DNA from: an uncultured Peptococcaceae bacterium
GTDB lineage: Bacteria; Bacillota; Limnochordia; Darwinibacteriales; Darwinibacteriaceae
Length of the DNA stretch: 55,736 nt
Assembly (NCBI GenBank): GCA_937988745.1
Contig: CALKAR010000033.1
Coordinates: 1 to 55,736 of the forward strand
Reading direction: 5' to 3'
Shown here: one piece after another, positions 1 through 8,736 of the stretch
Numbering within the stretch: the first letter of the stretch is position 1
Layout: each line of letters opens with the position of its first letter
Notes under the pieces: model-generated
What the model was told of the DNA's origin: nothing
Seen by the model: the letters and a program-made list of their open reading frames with translations, nothing else
The model's database searches: none
Translations under genes and position numbers: made by a program

Positions 1-1001
1 GTAATCCGTCCTTCCTCCAGAGCTTGGGCATCCACCACATCACGATAAGCGTAGTCACTTTCGATGAAGTCTTCTATCCCGAACGCCTGTCGAGTCATAG
101 TAAGGTGGTGTTCGAGATAAGGCTTTTCCCTTTCATATTCATTCGGTGAAACAATCCAATTCTGCACTAAGGAAGGCAGCACGCCGCCGACTACTACTGC
201 CGCGATCAACCAAGCTGCCAGCGCCGAGATAAGGGGTCGCGACCTTCCCTTCATCACCAGCATCCAGATTCCACCGATGACAAACAACCCCATTACGGCC
301 ATCAATCGGAAGGCGCACAATCGAACATTGACATCAGTAAAACCGGCCCCATAAACCGCGCCGGTTCTAGAAAACAGCAGTTCATAACCTGCAAGCCAGC
401 GAGCTGCTGCCTGAACAGCAACTACCAGTGTCAGCAGCACTCCAAGATGAACTTTACTCGATCGAGTCCATGAAAAGGCCGCTGTAATGGCATAAATCAA
501 TCCCAGTAAGAGGGCTGTGGTGAGAAATAGGCCAGAAAGCCAATTAAGAACGATGTTAATTGCAGGCAGGGTAAACACATAAAAAGCAATATCGCGCTGG
601 AAAACTGGATCCACAGTGAGGAAAGGTACCTGTTTAAACAGCTGTCCGATTTCAAACCAATAAGCCGCCGCTCCAGATGCGAATAGGATGCCATAAAGGA
701 CACTGACAATCCAAATGACCACGTCTAAGTGAATGGCTTGAATCCGGTTCAAACCCGGTATTCGCGCGAAGGCACGGCCTAGTACTGGTTTGGTGCGCCT
801 CAAATTGAAGGCGAGAAACAAAGCCGCAACGAAGAATGCTGTTGCGGCTATTTCCACCTGCCAACCAAGGCGCGCGGTAAACACAGACAAGTAGCCTATC
901 TGCTGGAACCACCAGTATTCAGTTAGCAGTTGACTAGAAATACCGAGGACTGCAGCAGCGAATAGCGCTACAGCAATCCCCGTCAGCACTAGGCGGCGCA
1001 T
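1..1001 (-). CDS. UPF0182 family membrane protein, 3' end outside the window
   Basis: The reading frame opens at an ATG at 1001 behind AGAGGGA and stays open to the window edge, giving the N-terminal 333 or so residues. Several hydrophobic helices come first. A segment reading VDPVFQRDIAFYVFTLP follows, and then VQNWIVSPNEYEREKPYLEH shortly before the edge; both match the UPF0182 (COG1615) pattern of a multi-helix N-terminal half followed by a large extracytoplasmic part. The biochemical function of this family is unknown. It starts four bases after the hslO stop, so it is probably the last visible gene of the ftsK-rodZ-hslO run. Family assignment is fairly secure from the conserved PNE..RE.PY stretch; the length cannot be judged. 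Confidence 0.85.
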   Translation of the reverse strand, partial: MRRLVLTGIAVALFAAAVLGISSQLLTEYWWFQQIGYLSVFTARLGWQVEIAATAFFVAALFLAFNLRRTKPVLGRAFARIPGLNRIQAIHLDVVIWIVSVLYGILFASGAAAYWFEIGQLFKQVPFLTVDPVFQRDIAFYVFTLPAINIVLNWLSGLFLTTALLLGLIYAITAAFSWTRSSKVHLGVLLTLVVAVQAAARWLAGYELLFSRTGAVYGAGFTDVNVRLCAFRLMAVMGLFVIGGIWMLVMKGRSRPLISALAAWLIAAVVVGGVLPSLVQNWIVSPNEYEREKPYLEHHLTMTRQAFGIEDFIESDYAYRDVVDAQALEEGRI

Positions 1002-1005
1002 TAAC

Positions 1006-1911
1006 TTAGTCCCTCTCCTTTTGCAGACGGAGTTCACGCAAAACGTCTTCCAGTTCAGGCAGCGGATAGTAATATTTCTCTGCGCAGAAGCGACACTCCG
1101 TCTCTACAGTTTCTCCATGGGCAATTAAACCTTCGAGCTCCTCTTCTCCAAGCGCGATCAGTCCTTGCATAAAGCGCTCTTTTGAGCAGTCACACTGATA
1201 ACTTACAGGCCCTTCAGCGATAAACTTGAGGCCCAAATGACCTAAGTATTCTTCTGCGAGACGTTCTGGAGTCATATCATCAGCGAACACACTGCTGATC
1301 GCCGGTATTTGCGCAACACTTTTTTCAAGAGCGGTAATAAACTCTTCATCATTTTCCGCACCTGGCAGCAGTTGAATCACTAAACCACCAGCAGATTGAA
1401 CCGAATGATCAGGATTGACCAGCACGCCCAAGCTGACTACCGAAGGCGTCTGTTCAGAAACAGCAAAGTAGAACGCAAAGTCCTCGGCAATTTCACCCGT
1501 CTGTAAAGGGACAGAACCTTGATAATTCTCTCTCAATCCCAGGTCACGGATGACAAACAGCATTCCCTGACCAACCGCTTCACCGACCGCCAGTTTCCCA
1601 CCGGAATTTAAGGGTAGGTGAACATGGGGATTACCCACGTATCCCCGCACATGGCCTTTTGAATCTGCCGTTGTTACAACTCCCTGCAGAATGCCATCGC
1701 CTCTGACCTGTACTGTAACAGACTCTTCACCTTTGAGCATTGCTCCTAGAACCAGGGTAGCTGTCAGGGTCCTACCAAGGGCCGCAGTGGCCACTGGATA
1801 CGTGTCATGCCGTCGTTGTGCTTCATTTACTAGATCAGTTGTGCGCAGGACAAACAGTCGGGCCCTGCCATCACCTAGAATTCCTCGAACTAATTTGTCT
1901 TGCTTTCTCAA
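1006..1911 (-). CDS. hslO: Hsp33 redox-regulated chaperonin
   Basis: About 301 residues, the usual Hsp33 length. Hsp33 is a cytosolic holdase chaperone that becomes active when four zinc-bound cysteines are oxidised. Those cysteines are present near the C-terminus as CDC (about residues 240 and 242) and CRFC (about 273 and 276). The N-terminal half carries the family's conserved ATAALGRTLTATLVLGAMLK stretch. I place the start at TTG 1911, where AGGGGG lies seven bases upstream and the protein begins with RKQDKLVRG as in homologues; a longer frame to 1959 has no ribosome binding site. It lies between the rodZ-like gene and the UPF0182 gene on the same strand. Confidence 0.95.
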   Translation of the reverse strand: MRKQDKLVRGILGDGRARLFVLRTTDLVNEAQRRHDTYPVATAALGRTLTATLVLGAMLKGEESVTVQVRGDGILQGVVTTADSKGHVRGYVGNPHVHLPLNSGGKLAVGEAVGQGMLFVIRDLGLRENYQGSVPLQTGEIAEDFAFYFAVSEQTPSVVSLGVLVNPDHSVQSAGGLVIQLLPGAENDEEFITALEKSVAQIPAISSVFADDMTPERLAEEYLGHLGLKFIAEGPVSYQCDCSKERFMQGLIALGEEELEGLIAHGETVETECRFCAEKYYYPLPELEDVLRELRLQKERD

Positions 1912-1922
1912 GCTGCAACCCC

Positions 1923-2312
1923 CTAAGTATTTCCGAAATAGCCATTGGCCCACAACCAATAAGCCAAGCCTGCCAGCACTACTGCGGCAGCTGTAATTCC
2001 AAGTATGCGCATACGCCGCCTGCGGCGGGCTGCGGCCCGTCTCGCGCGTAGGGTTCCCCGCTCTTCGGCAGTTTCAAGCGGCATGCGCCTTATTTCATAT
2101 TGGGCAATAACCTCATCAGGATCAAGCCCGACTTCTCGAGCATAGCTGCGCACGAACGCGCGAAAATACACTTCACCAGGAACTTTTTCAGGATTTCCCT
2201 CTTCAACCGCCTTGAGATAGTCTACCCGAATTCGGGTTCTCTCGGACAAATCCTCAAGAGAAAGCCCACGCTCTGCCCTGGCTTCCAATAGAATTGCTCC
2301 CAACTCCTTCAC
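1923..2312 (-). CDS. RodZ-like helix-turn-helix membrane protein
   Basis: About 129 residues. The N-terminal 75 form a helix-turn-helix of the RodZ/HTH_25 type (EARAERGLSLEDLSERTRI, then VDYLKAVEEGN and PGEVYFRAFVRSYAREVGLD). An arginine-rich stretch (RARRAAARRRRRM) and one membrane helix (ILGITAAAVVLAGLAYWLWA) follow, and almost nothing lies outside. RodZ proteins connect MreB to the elongation machinery; this short form lacks the usual periplasmic DUF4115 domain, so the role is inferred. A GTG at 2321 overlaps the ftsK stop, but the better spaced start is the GTG at 2312, nine bases downstream, with GGAGAGGTGA ahead of it. Translational coupling to ftsK is likely. Confidence 0.8.
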   Translation of the reverse strand: MKELGAILLEARAERGLSLEDLSERTRIRVDYLKAVEEGNPEKVPGEVYFRAFVRSYAREVGLDPDEVIAQYEIRRMPLETAEERGTLRARRAAARRRRRMRILGITAAAVVLAGLAYWLWANGYFGNT

Positions 2313-2317
2313 TCTAT

Positions 2318-4567
2318 TCACCTCTCCGCCAAATACGAGCTATCGACCAGGACCTCACGGGGTTTGCTGCCTTGGTACGGCCCGACAATTCCCCGTACTT
2401 CCATTATGTCTATCAGCCGCGCAGCGCGACTATAACCAATACGGAAGCGTCGCTGAAGCATAGAAATAGACGCCTGGCCACTGTCAATTACGAGGCGGAT
2501 AGCATCTTCAAGCAGCTCGTCCTCCTCTTCGGCAAAATCTAATGCCTGACCCACCTCTTCTTGACCAATCTCCTCATTGTATACAGGTTCGCCTTGACGC
2601 TTCCAGAAGTTGACCAAGGCCTCGATTTCACTGTCAGAAATCCAGGCACCCTGCGCCCGAACAGGTTTAGCAGCACCTAAGGGATAGTAAAGCATGTCTC
2701 CCCTTCCAATAAGGCGCTCGGCTCCACCCATGTCCAGGATAGTCCTTGAGTCAACTTGACTGGAAACTGCAAAAGCGATTCTGCTGGGGACATTAGCCTT
2801 AATCAATCCTGTAATTACATCGACCGATGGACGCTGAGTAGCGATCACAAGATATATCCCAGCTGCCCTCGCCATCTGGGCTAGCCGGCAGATAGCGTCT
2901 TCTACCTCAGCGGCGGCGACCATCATCAGATCCGCCAGTTCGTCGATAATCACAACGATGTATGGCAGTTCTTCCCGTTCTTCTCCTTCGGCATTTTGAG
3001 GCGGCAGCTCCTGATACATATCAATATTCCGAACACCTAACTCAGCGAAGAGCTCATAACGCCGCTCCATTTCAAGAACAGCCCAGCGCAGGGCTGCTGC
3101 TGCCTTCTTGGGGTCGGTAACCACCGGACTAATGAGATGGGGAATTCCATCATAAACCGCCAACTCGACCCGCTTTGGATCAATCATCATAAGCTTTACT
3201 TCATCAGGTTTGGCACGAAAAAGAATGCTTGCAATAATACAGTTCAAGCAGACACTCTTACCCGAACCTGTCGCACCCGCTACAAGAAGATGGAGCCATT
3301 TTTTCAGGTCCGCGATCACAGTTCGGCCAGAAATATCCTTACCTAGTGCGAGAGCCACTTTCGATGGATGCTCACTGAAAGCAGAGTCCTCTAACACTTC
3401 ACGGAAATATACTGTTTCGACTTCCTTATTAGGAACCTCGATACCCACCACGGGTTTCCCTGGCACAGGAGCCTCGATGCGAACATCAGCTGCTGCCAGC
3501 GCAAGGGCAAGGTCATCGGCCAAAGCCGTAATGCGGCTCACTTTGATTCCAGGAGCAGGCTGCAGCTCATAGCGAGTCACAACAGGCCCATGCTGCACAT
3601 TTACCACTTTGGCAGATACCCCAAAACTTGCAAGTGTTTCCTCTAAAAGCTCACTTTGAAGTGGACTGTCTGAGCGGCGGGACTTGGCAGGCTTTTTTAG
3701 AATGTAAGGCGGCGGAGTCATGTACTCAGTGCCGTCTCCAATCACCTCTGGAAGTACGATTTCTACCTCCTCAGTCGGAACAGCATCGTCGGCCGCAGTC
3801 TTGGATGAACTGCCGTCTCGCTTCCGCCGCTTAGCAGGCTTCGACTGAGACTGGGGCTGAGGAAGAGGCTCGGTAATCTCCTCGACTACTGCCTGATTAG
3901 CTGAAGCCTCAGCTTGGCGAGCTTCCAGGCGATCTAGCTTTCGCTGTTCATGCCAATCCTGCAGACGAGCTTTCTGCTCATGAAATCCATCAACACCAGA
4001 GCGGACCGCACGCACTGCACCGCGCTTTAAAAGGCCAGCTGCTCGCTTAGCCAATTCAATTAAGGAAACGTGGAAATAGAGAATGATTCCAATGAGGAAA
4101 AGTGCCCCTAACATAATAAAAGCACCAGGCACCCCAAAGCCATTGAGGATGCCCACCATGAGGAGTGCGCCTACCACACCGGCTCCCTCACCCTGCCAGC
4201 CATGGCTGATCTCTTCCCGTAAATCTGGGCGAGGTCCATTGCCCCAATAGTAGTAGGTATGATACGCGGTAACAACACATAGGAGAAGCAGTATGTATCC
4301 GACAGCTTTCCGCGTCGGAAGGGGCCAGAGACTGCCCCGGAAAACATGCACTGATAAGTACAATAAACTAAGGGCAAACAGAACAGCAGTGTCTCCAAAA
4401 AGCATCTGCAGTTTGGGCCGAATGAAGTCCCCGACAGCGCCCGGGATACGGCTATACAGTGCAGCAATGGCGAAAACCGCTAGTGCTACGAGCAGAATAC
4501 CGATGATCTCTCGGTATGGGATTCTATCTGTACGTTCAATTTTCTCCTTTGGCTTTCTGCGCGCCAA
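2318..4567 (-). CDS. ftsK: DNA translocase FtsK/SpoIIIE
   Basis: About 750 residues. Hydrophobic segments in the first 170 residues anchor it in the septal membrane. A charged Q/P/K-rich linker follows (about 200-290), then the RecA-like motor with Walker A GATGSGKS near residue 435 and Walker B VVIIDELADL near 540-550. The C-terminal winged-helix gamma domain (AIRLVIDSGQASISMLQRRF) reads KOPS/SRS-type sequences. These proteins pump chromosome DNA through the division or sporulation septum. In this setting it may serve as SpoIIIE, FtsK or both; sequence alone does not decide. The start is either GTG 4576 or, better spaced from AGAGGTGA, TTG 4567. The same start layout recurs at the downstream rodZ-like gene. 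Confidence 0.95.
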   Translation of the reverse strand: MARRKPKEKIERTDRIPYREIIGILLVALAVFAIAALYSRIPGAVGDFIRPKLQMLFGDTAVLFALSLLYLSVHVFRGSLWPLPTRKAVGYILLLLCVVTAYHTYYYWGNGPRPDLREEISHGWQGEGAGVVGALLMVGILNGFGVPGAFIMLGALFLIGIILYFHVSLIELAKRAAGLLKRGAVRAVRSGVDGFHEQKARLQDWHEQRKLDRLEARQAEASANQAVVEEITEPLPQPQSQSKPAKRRKRDGSSSKTAADDAVPTEEVEIVLPEVIGDGTEYMTPPPYILKKPAKSRRSDSPLQSELLEETLASFGVSAKVVNVQHGPVVTRYELQPAPGIKVSRITALADDLALALAAADVRIEAPVPGKPVVGIEVPNKEVETVYFREVLEDSAFSEHPSKVALALGKDISGRTVIADLKKWLHLLVAGATGSGKSVCLNCIIASILFRAKPDEVKLMMIDPKRVELAVYDGIPHLISPVVTDPKKAAAALRWAVLEMERRYELFAELGVRNIDMYQELPPQNAEGEEREELPYIVVIIDELADLMMVAAAEVEDAICRLAQMARAAGIYLVIATQRPSVDVITGLIKANVPSRIAFAVSSQVDSRTILDMGGAERLIGRGDMLYYPLGAAKPVRAQGAWISDSEIEALVNFWKRQGEPVYNEEIGQEEVGQALDFAEEEDELLEDAIRLVIDSGQASISMLQRRFRIGYSRAARLIDIMEVRGIVGPYQGSKPREVLVDSSYLAER

Positions 4568-4614
4568 GACATTCACCTCTAAACCGAAGTTCTACGTATA
4601 CAACCAAATCCCTT

Positions 4615-5319
4615 TCACGACTTGATTGCGATAACGGCTGCCATGCGCTCGGCAGTCTGATCGCGACGGTACGAGAAAAAACCTGACCCGCACATTGTAC
4701 AGTGCTCAGCGATATAAATCTTTTTTACACCTACCAGGGCAAGCTGCCTCTGGTTAGCTTTCCATAAATCGAGATAGAGTCGTCCATCTCTCAGTTCAAA
4801 GACCTCACCTGGGAAGTACTCCTGCAGTTCTGCAGAAACGGCATAGCAGCATGGTCCGATGCTCGGCCCAATGGCCGCCTGAATATCTTCGACCCTTGAG
4901 CCGCGATCTACCATGAGAGAGACTGTCTTGGGCCCAATTTCTTGACAAGTGCCGCGCCAGCCGCCGTGACTGACGGCTATGGTGCGCGTGATCGGATCTA
5001 CAAAGAAAAGGGGGACACAATCGGCATAGAATGTCGCCAATACCTTCCCCCCGGTGCGAGTAACAAGGCCATCACCTTCTAGCGAAGCAGCCTGAGGCCA
5101 ATTTTCATCGACCCACCACACTTCTTTGCCGTGCACCTGCCTGACGGTTATCCATGGTTCGGGTAGGCCAAATGCTTTTGCGAAGTGCGACCGCCGCTGC
5201 CTTTCTAACATATCCCCTGCCCGGGCCGTACTGAAACCATGGAAGAGCCAGGGATAAGTACGCCACGCATCAACCTGCCATGCCTCCTGGCCATCTTTCT
5301 CAATGCGCACCCAGCTCAT
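4615..5319 (-). CDS. pgeF: YfiH/YlmD family purine nucleoside phosphorylase (laccase domain)
   Basis: A complete 234-residue member of the COG1496 family. Members were first called multicopper polyphenol oxidases and are now known as zinc enzymes acting on purine nucleosides. The three metal-ligand patches are visible: QVHG (His about 63), DCVPLF (Cys about 101) and SHGGWRGT (His about 118), plus the family signature IGPSIGPCCY near 150. The ATG overlaps the nrdR stop by four bases (ATGA), so translation is coupled. In Bacillus the equivalent gene ylmD also lies near sigG and ylmC, and that order is kept here with nrdR inserted. Confidence 0.9.
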   Translation of the reverse strand: MSWVRIEKDGQEAWQVDAWRTYPWLFHGFSTARAGDMLERQRRSHFAKAFGLPEPWITVRQVHGKEVWWVDENWPQAASLEGDGLVTRTGGKVLATFYADCVPLFFVDPITRTIAVSHGGWRGTCQEIGPKTVSLMVDRGSRVEDIQAAIGPSIGPCCYAVSAELQEYFPGEVFELRDGRLYLDLWKANQRQLALVGVKKIYIAEHCTMCGSGFFSYRRDQTAERMAAVIAIKS

Positions 5320-5774
5320 CGTTCTGACCTCCGCAGCTGCTCAAATTCTTCTAGAAACTCATCAATATCCTTAAACTGGCGATAAACAGATGCAAACCGA
5401 ACATAGGCGACATCATCAAGTTCGCGCAAATGATCCATAACAAGCTCCCCGATAGCCGTCGATGACACTTCCTGTTCAAGGTTAGAACGTACTTCCCGCT
5501 CGATCTTGTCCACCACTGCCTCGATAGTCTGCAGAGAAATAGGACGTTTTTCACAGGCTCGCAGAATGCCATTGAGAATTTTCTGACGGGAAAATGGTTC
5601 TCGTCGCCCATCCTTTTTCACGACCATCAATGGGATTTCGTCCAGGCGTTCATAAGTAGTAAAGCGTTTCCCGCATTTTGTACATTCGCGCCTCCTCCTA
5701 ATGGAGGCTCCTTCTTCTGTTTGGCGAGAATCAAGGACTTTGCTGTCTAGATGTAAACAAAATGGGCATCGCAT
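5316..5774 (-). CDS. nrdR: Transcriptional repressor NrdR
   Basis: 152 residues. An N-terminal zinc ribbon has cysteines at 3, 6, 31 and 34 (MRCPFC and CTKCGKRF), followed by an ATP-cone domain with VVKKDGRREPFSRQKI. NrdR senses ATP/dATP and represses ribonucleotide reductase genes by binding NrdR boxes. The start is ATG 5774, with GGAGG a few bases upstream; the longer open frame to 5879 adds an unrelated N-terminus. It sits between ylmC and pgeF on the minus strand. No NrdR box or nrd gene was noticed in the window. Confidence 0.96.
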   Translation of the reverse strand: MRCPFCLHLDSKVLDSRQTEEGASIRRRRECTKCGKRFTTYERLDEIPLMVVKKDGRREPFSRQKILNGILRACEKRPISLQTIEAVVDKIEREVRSNLEQEVSSTAIGELVMDHLRELDDVAYVRFASVYRQFKDIDEFLEEFEQLRRSER

Positions 5775-5812
5775 GGTGTTTTCCTCCCTGTCCTCATTAT
5801 ACCGCAAAACCA

Positions 5813-6061
5813 TCAGCGGCGCCACGTTCTGTTTTTCACTAAGATCACATCTTCTCCGACCAACACTACATCTCGCCAAGGTATTTCCACATCATCAGGG
5901 CGCGTAAACCAAAGAAATCTGCTTCCAGGCCGTTCCACAATCAGAGCTTTGATCCTTCCCGTATCCGGATCAAGGTCTACATCGCATACTCGGCCTAAAA
6001 AGCGTCCTTCGTCAATGCTGATAACATCCAATTGGCGAAGCTCAGCTGTCTTAATCAGCAC
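5813..6061 (-). CDS. YlmC/YmxH family PRC-barrel sporulation protein
   Basis: About 82 residues forming a single PRC-barrel: LRQLDVISIDEGRFLGRVCD, then GRIKALIVERPG and WRDVVLVGEDVILV. Members of the YlmC/YmxH family are small proteins found only in endospore formers and next to sporulation genes. The molecular role is not established. The start is GTG 6061 with AGGGGGG seven bases upstream, which gives the family's usual length of about 85. A terminator lies just upstream and belongs to the preceding spoIIR gene, so this gene probably has its own promoter in the short gap or is read through. Confidence 0.8.
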   Translation of the reverse strand: MLIKTAELRQLDVISIDEGRFLGRVCDVDLDPDTGRIKALIVERPGSRFLWFTRPDDVEIPWRDVVLVGEDVILVKNRTWRR

Positions 6062-6102
6062 TGCCCTGCCCCCCTCACTCTCCCCTACACTATATGCCTT
6101 CC

Positions 6103-6135
6103 AAAACAAAAAAGAAACGACCGCTGCGGTCGTTT
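6103..6135 (-). terminator. Intrinsic terminator after spoIIR
   Basis: Perfect 9-bp inverted repeat AAACGACCG/CGGTCGTTT with a 3-base loop at 6115-6135, followed on the minus strand by CTTTTTTGTTTT. It lies two bases after the spoIIR stop. Confidence 0.9.
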
Positions 6136-6137
6136 CA

Positions 6138-6812
6138 CTAGTCGTCTATTCTTGCTAGGCCTGCGGCTGATGCCTGCCACCAACTCCGAATCTGCTTTGC
6201 ATAACGAGTCAGCTCAAGATGTTCAAGAAACTTAAAACGAAAAGCAATCCCACCCTCGGGGTTATCCCGATTAATGCGAACCAGCCGGCCTTGTTCTTGC
6301 TCGGCATCTAATTCCGCCAAGCATAGTGGGGGGAACAGCACGCACCACCAATTCGCACCTTTAGCATCCCCAATGGTGACCCGCACCGCATCGTAGTCAC
6401 CCGCGGGCAGAATGAGCTCACCATAAGATCTGGTAGGAAACATGTAATTGCCAACTTGGATGCTAACTGGGTAATCAAACCCCTGTGCTTGGACCACTTC
6501 TTCTGCAGCGCTAATGATTCGGTCCTGGTTCTCCACGATGATTCTCTGTGCCTCTTCTTTGCTTGCCGCTTCTGCAAACAGTATACTTGTCTCTCTTAAA
6601 ACCGCATCTCGGACTAGAAGCTTTAAGTCTTGGTCCTCCGGCCGATCGCTGTGGGCAACCACATGCAGGCGTATCAGATTTTCTTTCGCAAAGGCCGTTT
6701 CAGCTTCTGACAAACGAACAAGTCCCAGTAAAGCACTGCTTGCTGCTGCAATCAGAGCAGTTAACAGCAGTGCCGTAATCACACGAGTGCGCAGATTATC
6801 AATGAACATCAC
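6138..6812 (-). CDS. spoIIR: Stage II sporulation protein R
   Basis: 224 residues with one N-terminal membrane or signal helix (ITALLLTALIAAASSALL) and the SpoIIR core: ENLIRLHVVAHSDRPEDQDL near 45-65, VGNYMFPTRSYGELILPAGD near 140, and GANWWCVLFPPLCL near 170. SpoIIR is made in the forespore, is secreted into the intermembrane space, and triggers SpoIIGA to cleave pro-sigma-E. The gene starts ten bases after sigG and ends at a terminator, so sigG-spoIIR form one unit. Its partner protease spoIIGA lies 950 bases away on the other strand. The start is GTG 6812 or ATG 6809, both behind GAGGGGAG. Confidence 0.95.
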   Translation of the reverse strand: MMFIDNLRTRVITALLLTALIAAASSALLGLVRLSEAETAFAKENLIRLHVVAHSDRPEDQDLKLLVRDAVLRETSILFAEAASKEEAQRIIVENQDRIISAAEEVVQAQGFDYPVSIQVGNYMFPTRSYGELILPAGDYDAVRVTIGDAKGANWWCVLFPPLCLAELDAEQEQGRLVRINRDNPEGGIAFRFKFLEHLELTRYAKQIRSWWQASAAGLARIDD

Positions 6813-6822
6813 GTCTCTCCCC

Positions 6823-7599
6823 TCACGAAGTGGCCATATACTTACGCAGATGGCGCAGAGCGGCCTTTTCTAAGCGTGACACCTGCGCCTGAGAGATTCC
6901 GATTTCTTCAGCCACTTCCATCTGCGTGCGTCCTTCGTAAAAGCGCATGGTGAGAATCATGCGTTCTCGTTCTCCAAGTTTTGCCATGCCTTCCTTGATG
7001 CTTACGCCTTCTACCCAGCTTCCATCTGTATTGCGGTCATCGCTGATCTGATCCATTACGTATATAGGGTCTCCCCCATCGTTATAAATCGGTTCAAACA
7101 GCGAGATTGGTTCCTGAATAGCATCCAGAGCAAATACGATTTCTTCTCGAGGAATATTGAGCTCTTCTGCGATTTGGCTGATGGTCGGTTCTTTAGAGTA
7201 TTTGTTAGCCAGATTGTCTCTAGCCTGCAGTGCTTTATAAGCTGTATCACGCAGCGATCTGCTCACCCTAATAGGATTGTTGTCCCGCAGGTATCTCCGG
7301 ATTTCCCCGATAATCATAGGTACAGCGTAGGTTGAGAACTTTACGTTTTGACTGAGATCGAAGTTATCGATCGCTTTCATCAGGCCGATGCAGCCGACTT
7401 GAAAGAGATCGTCTACCATTTCTCCTCGATTGTTAAAGCGCTGAATTACGCTTAAAACAAGGCGCAGGTTGCCCTCGACCATTTCTTCGCGAGCTTTTTC
7501 ATCGCCCTCTTTGATGCGGGCTAAGAGCTCTCGCATCTTCTTATTGGGCAGTACAGGCAGCTGAGATGTGTTTACTCCACAGATCTCCACCTTATGCAA
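6823..7599 (-). CDS. sigG: RNA polymerase sigma-G factor (late forespore)
   Basis: About 258 residues, matching SigG of Bacillus (260). The N-terminal VEICGVNTSQLPVLPN stretch is typical of sigma-G. Region 2 (NLRLVLSVIQRFNNRGEMVD, VKFSTYAVPMIIGEIRRYLR) and region 4 (MEVAEEIGISQAQVSRLEK) are complete. It directs late forespore genes. The likely start is TTG 7599: a run of seven G lies six bases upstream. The downstream partner is spoIIR. A sigma-F/G-type promoter is visible at 7634-7663. In Bacillus sigG follows sigE on the same strand; here it is divergent from spoIIGA-sigE. Confidence 0.95.
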   Translation of the reverse strand: MHKVEICGVNTSQLPVLPNKKMRELLARIKEGDEKAREEMVEGNLRLVLSVIQRFNNRGEMVDDLFQVGCIGLMKAIDNFDLSQNVKFSTYAVPMIIGEIRRYLRDNNPIRVSRSLRDTAYKALQARDNLANKYSKEPTISQIAEELNIPREEIVFALDAIQEPISLFEPIYNDGGDPIYVMDQISDDRNTDGSWVEGVSIKEGMAKLGERERMILTMRFYEGRTQMEVAEEIGISQAQVSRLEKAALRHLRKYMATS

Positions 7600-7633
7600 A
7601 GCAATCCCCCCCAAAAGAACCAGTTACAATCTT

Positions 7634-7663
7634 CAGTATGACCAGGTTCTCGGTGAACTATTC
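7634..7663 (-). promoter_or_regulatory. Sigma-F/sigma-G-type promoter of sigG
   Basis: On the minus strand GAATA (7663-7659), an 18-base spacer and CATACTG (7640-7634) fit the forespore consensus (G-HATR, 17-18, CATnnTA). Transcription would begin near 7627, about 28 bases before the TTG of sigG. This supports autoregulation or sigma-F control, as known for sigG in Bacillus. It is called from pattern only. Confidence 0.55.
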
Positions 7664-7758
7664 CAAGTCAACATTAGGCTGAGAATATCGCCTGGGAAGG
7701 GAGGATTTCCGCAGTTTTCCAGATAATATGTTGGAAGAACCGCAAAGGGGGGAGTGCT

Positions 7759-8736
7759 GTGCCCGAGTATACGTTTTATATTGATGCGTGGCTCGTCCGT
7801 TTAGGAGCCAACTTCCTATTTGAATATCTTCTGCTGTGGGCGACGGCAGAAGTAACGCGCACACCGACTCGAGCGCGGAAACTGGCTGCTGGGGCTCTGC
7901 TGGGGACGATTCACTACGGTCTTTACCTTCTCGCTAGTTTAGGTATCATTCCTTTTTACGGCATGCTCCGTTTTCTGCCGACAATTATCGCAGTCTCCAT
8001 ACTCATGGTCACAGCAGCATTCTACCCTATTCCCCTTATAAGGCTCGCCAGGGTATTAGGCTATTTCTATCTCATCGGCTTTATTGCAGCAGGCGCTGGT
8101 ATGGCTGGGGCATTTCTGCTTGGCTCGCCTGATGCACCTGCCTATACACTGGGTATGCTGATTGCCGCTGGAGCAATTCTGATCACTGCTGAACTCGGTT
8201 GGGGAATAGTCCACCAACGAATTGTTCAAACGGTCTATCAGATTCCAGTACGCATCGAGTGCTTTGGACGCTCGGCAGCAGTGCAGGCCCTAGTTGATAC
8301 TGGTAACAATCTAAAAGATCCCTTCAGCAGACAGCCTGTCATGATTGTCGAGCAGAGAGCGATCAGCTCACTTATTCCTGCAGCGCTTGCTGATGCTGTG
8401 CAGTCGCTGGAGAACGGCGACATATCAAGTGTCGATAATCTCTTAGGATCATCTGAATGGGCTGCTCGCCTTAGATTAATACCGTTTTCGTCCATCGGCA
8501 AAGAACATGGAATTCTCCTTGGATTCCGTCCCGATGCAGTTCATATACACGACAGGAAAAATGGGCCTACAGCCCAGCCCATCGTCGCCATTCACCCACG
8601 TACCCTTGATCCAGAAGGGCGCTATGATGCCTTGATTCCCCCAAGCCTGCTGGAACAAGCTGTCGAAGAACCGATTATTGTGCCTAAGGCAAAAGGAGGT
8701 CAGCAGCATGCCCCATCTTCCCATCACAAAGCTTAG
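7759..8736 (+). CDS. spoIIGA: Pro-sigma-E processing protease SpoIIGA
   Basis: 325 residues. Five or so membrane helices fill the first 150 residues, and a cytosolic aspartic-protease-like domain follows with ALVDTGNNLKDPF, where Asp about 180 is the catalytic residue. It cleaves the pro-sequence from sigma-E in the mother cell when SpoIIR signals from the forespore. The GTG start at 7759 follows AAAGGGGGGAG. The gene overlaps sigE by 29 bases, so the protease and its substrate are made together. No convincing Spo0A box or sigma-A promoter was identified in the 144-base gap to sigG, although GATAAT at 7722 could be a -10. Confidence 0.95.
   Translation: MPEYTFYIDAWLVRLGANFLFEYLLLWATAEVTRTPTRARKLAAGALLGTIHYGLYLLASLGIIPFYGMLRFLPTIIAVSILMVTAAFYPIPLIRLARVLGYFYLIGFIAAGAGMAGAFLLGSPDAPAYTLGMLIAAGAILITAELGWGIVHQRIVQTVYQIPVRIECFGRSAAVQALVDTGNNLKDPFSRQPVMIVEQRAISSLIPAALADAVQSLENGDISSVDNLLGSSEWAARLRLIPFSSIGKEHGILLGFRPDAVHIHDRKNGPTAQPIVAIHPRTLDPEGRYDALIPPSLLEQAVEEPIIVPKAKGGQQHAPSSHHKA

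Noticed and set aside
7664..7758. Spo0A boxes and a long-spacer sigma-A promoter for spoIIGA
   Set aside because: A GATAAT is present at 7722 but no matching -35 or TGTCGAA-type box could be seen.
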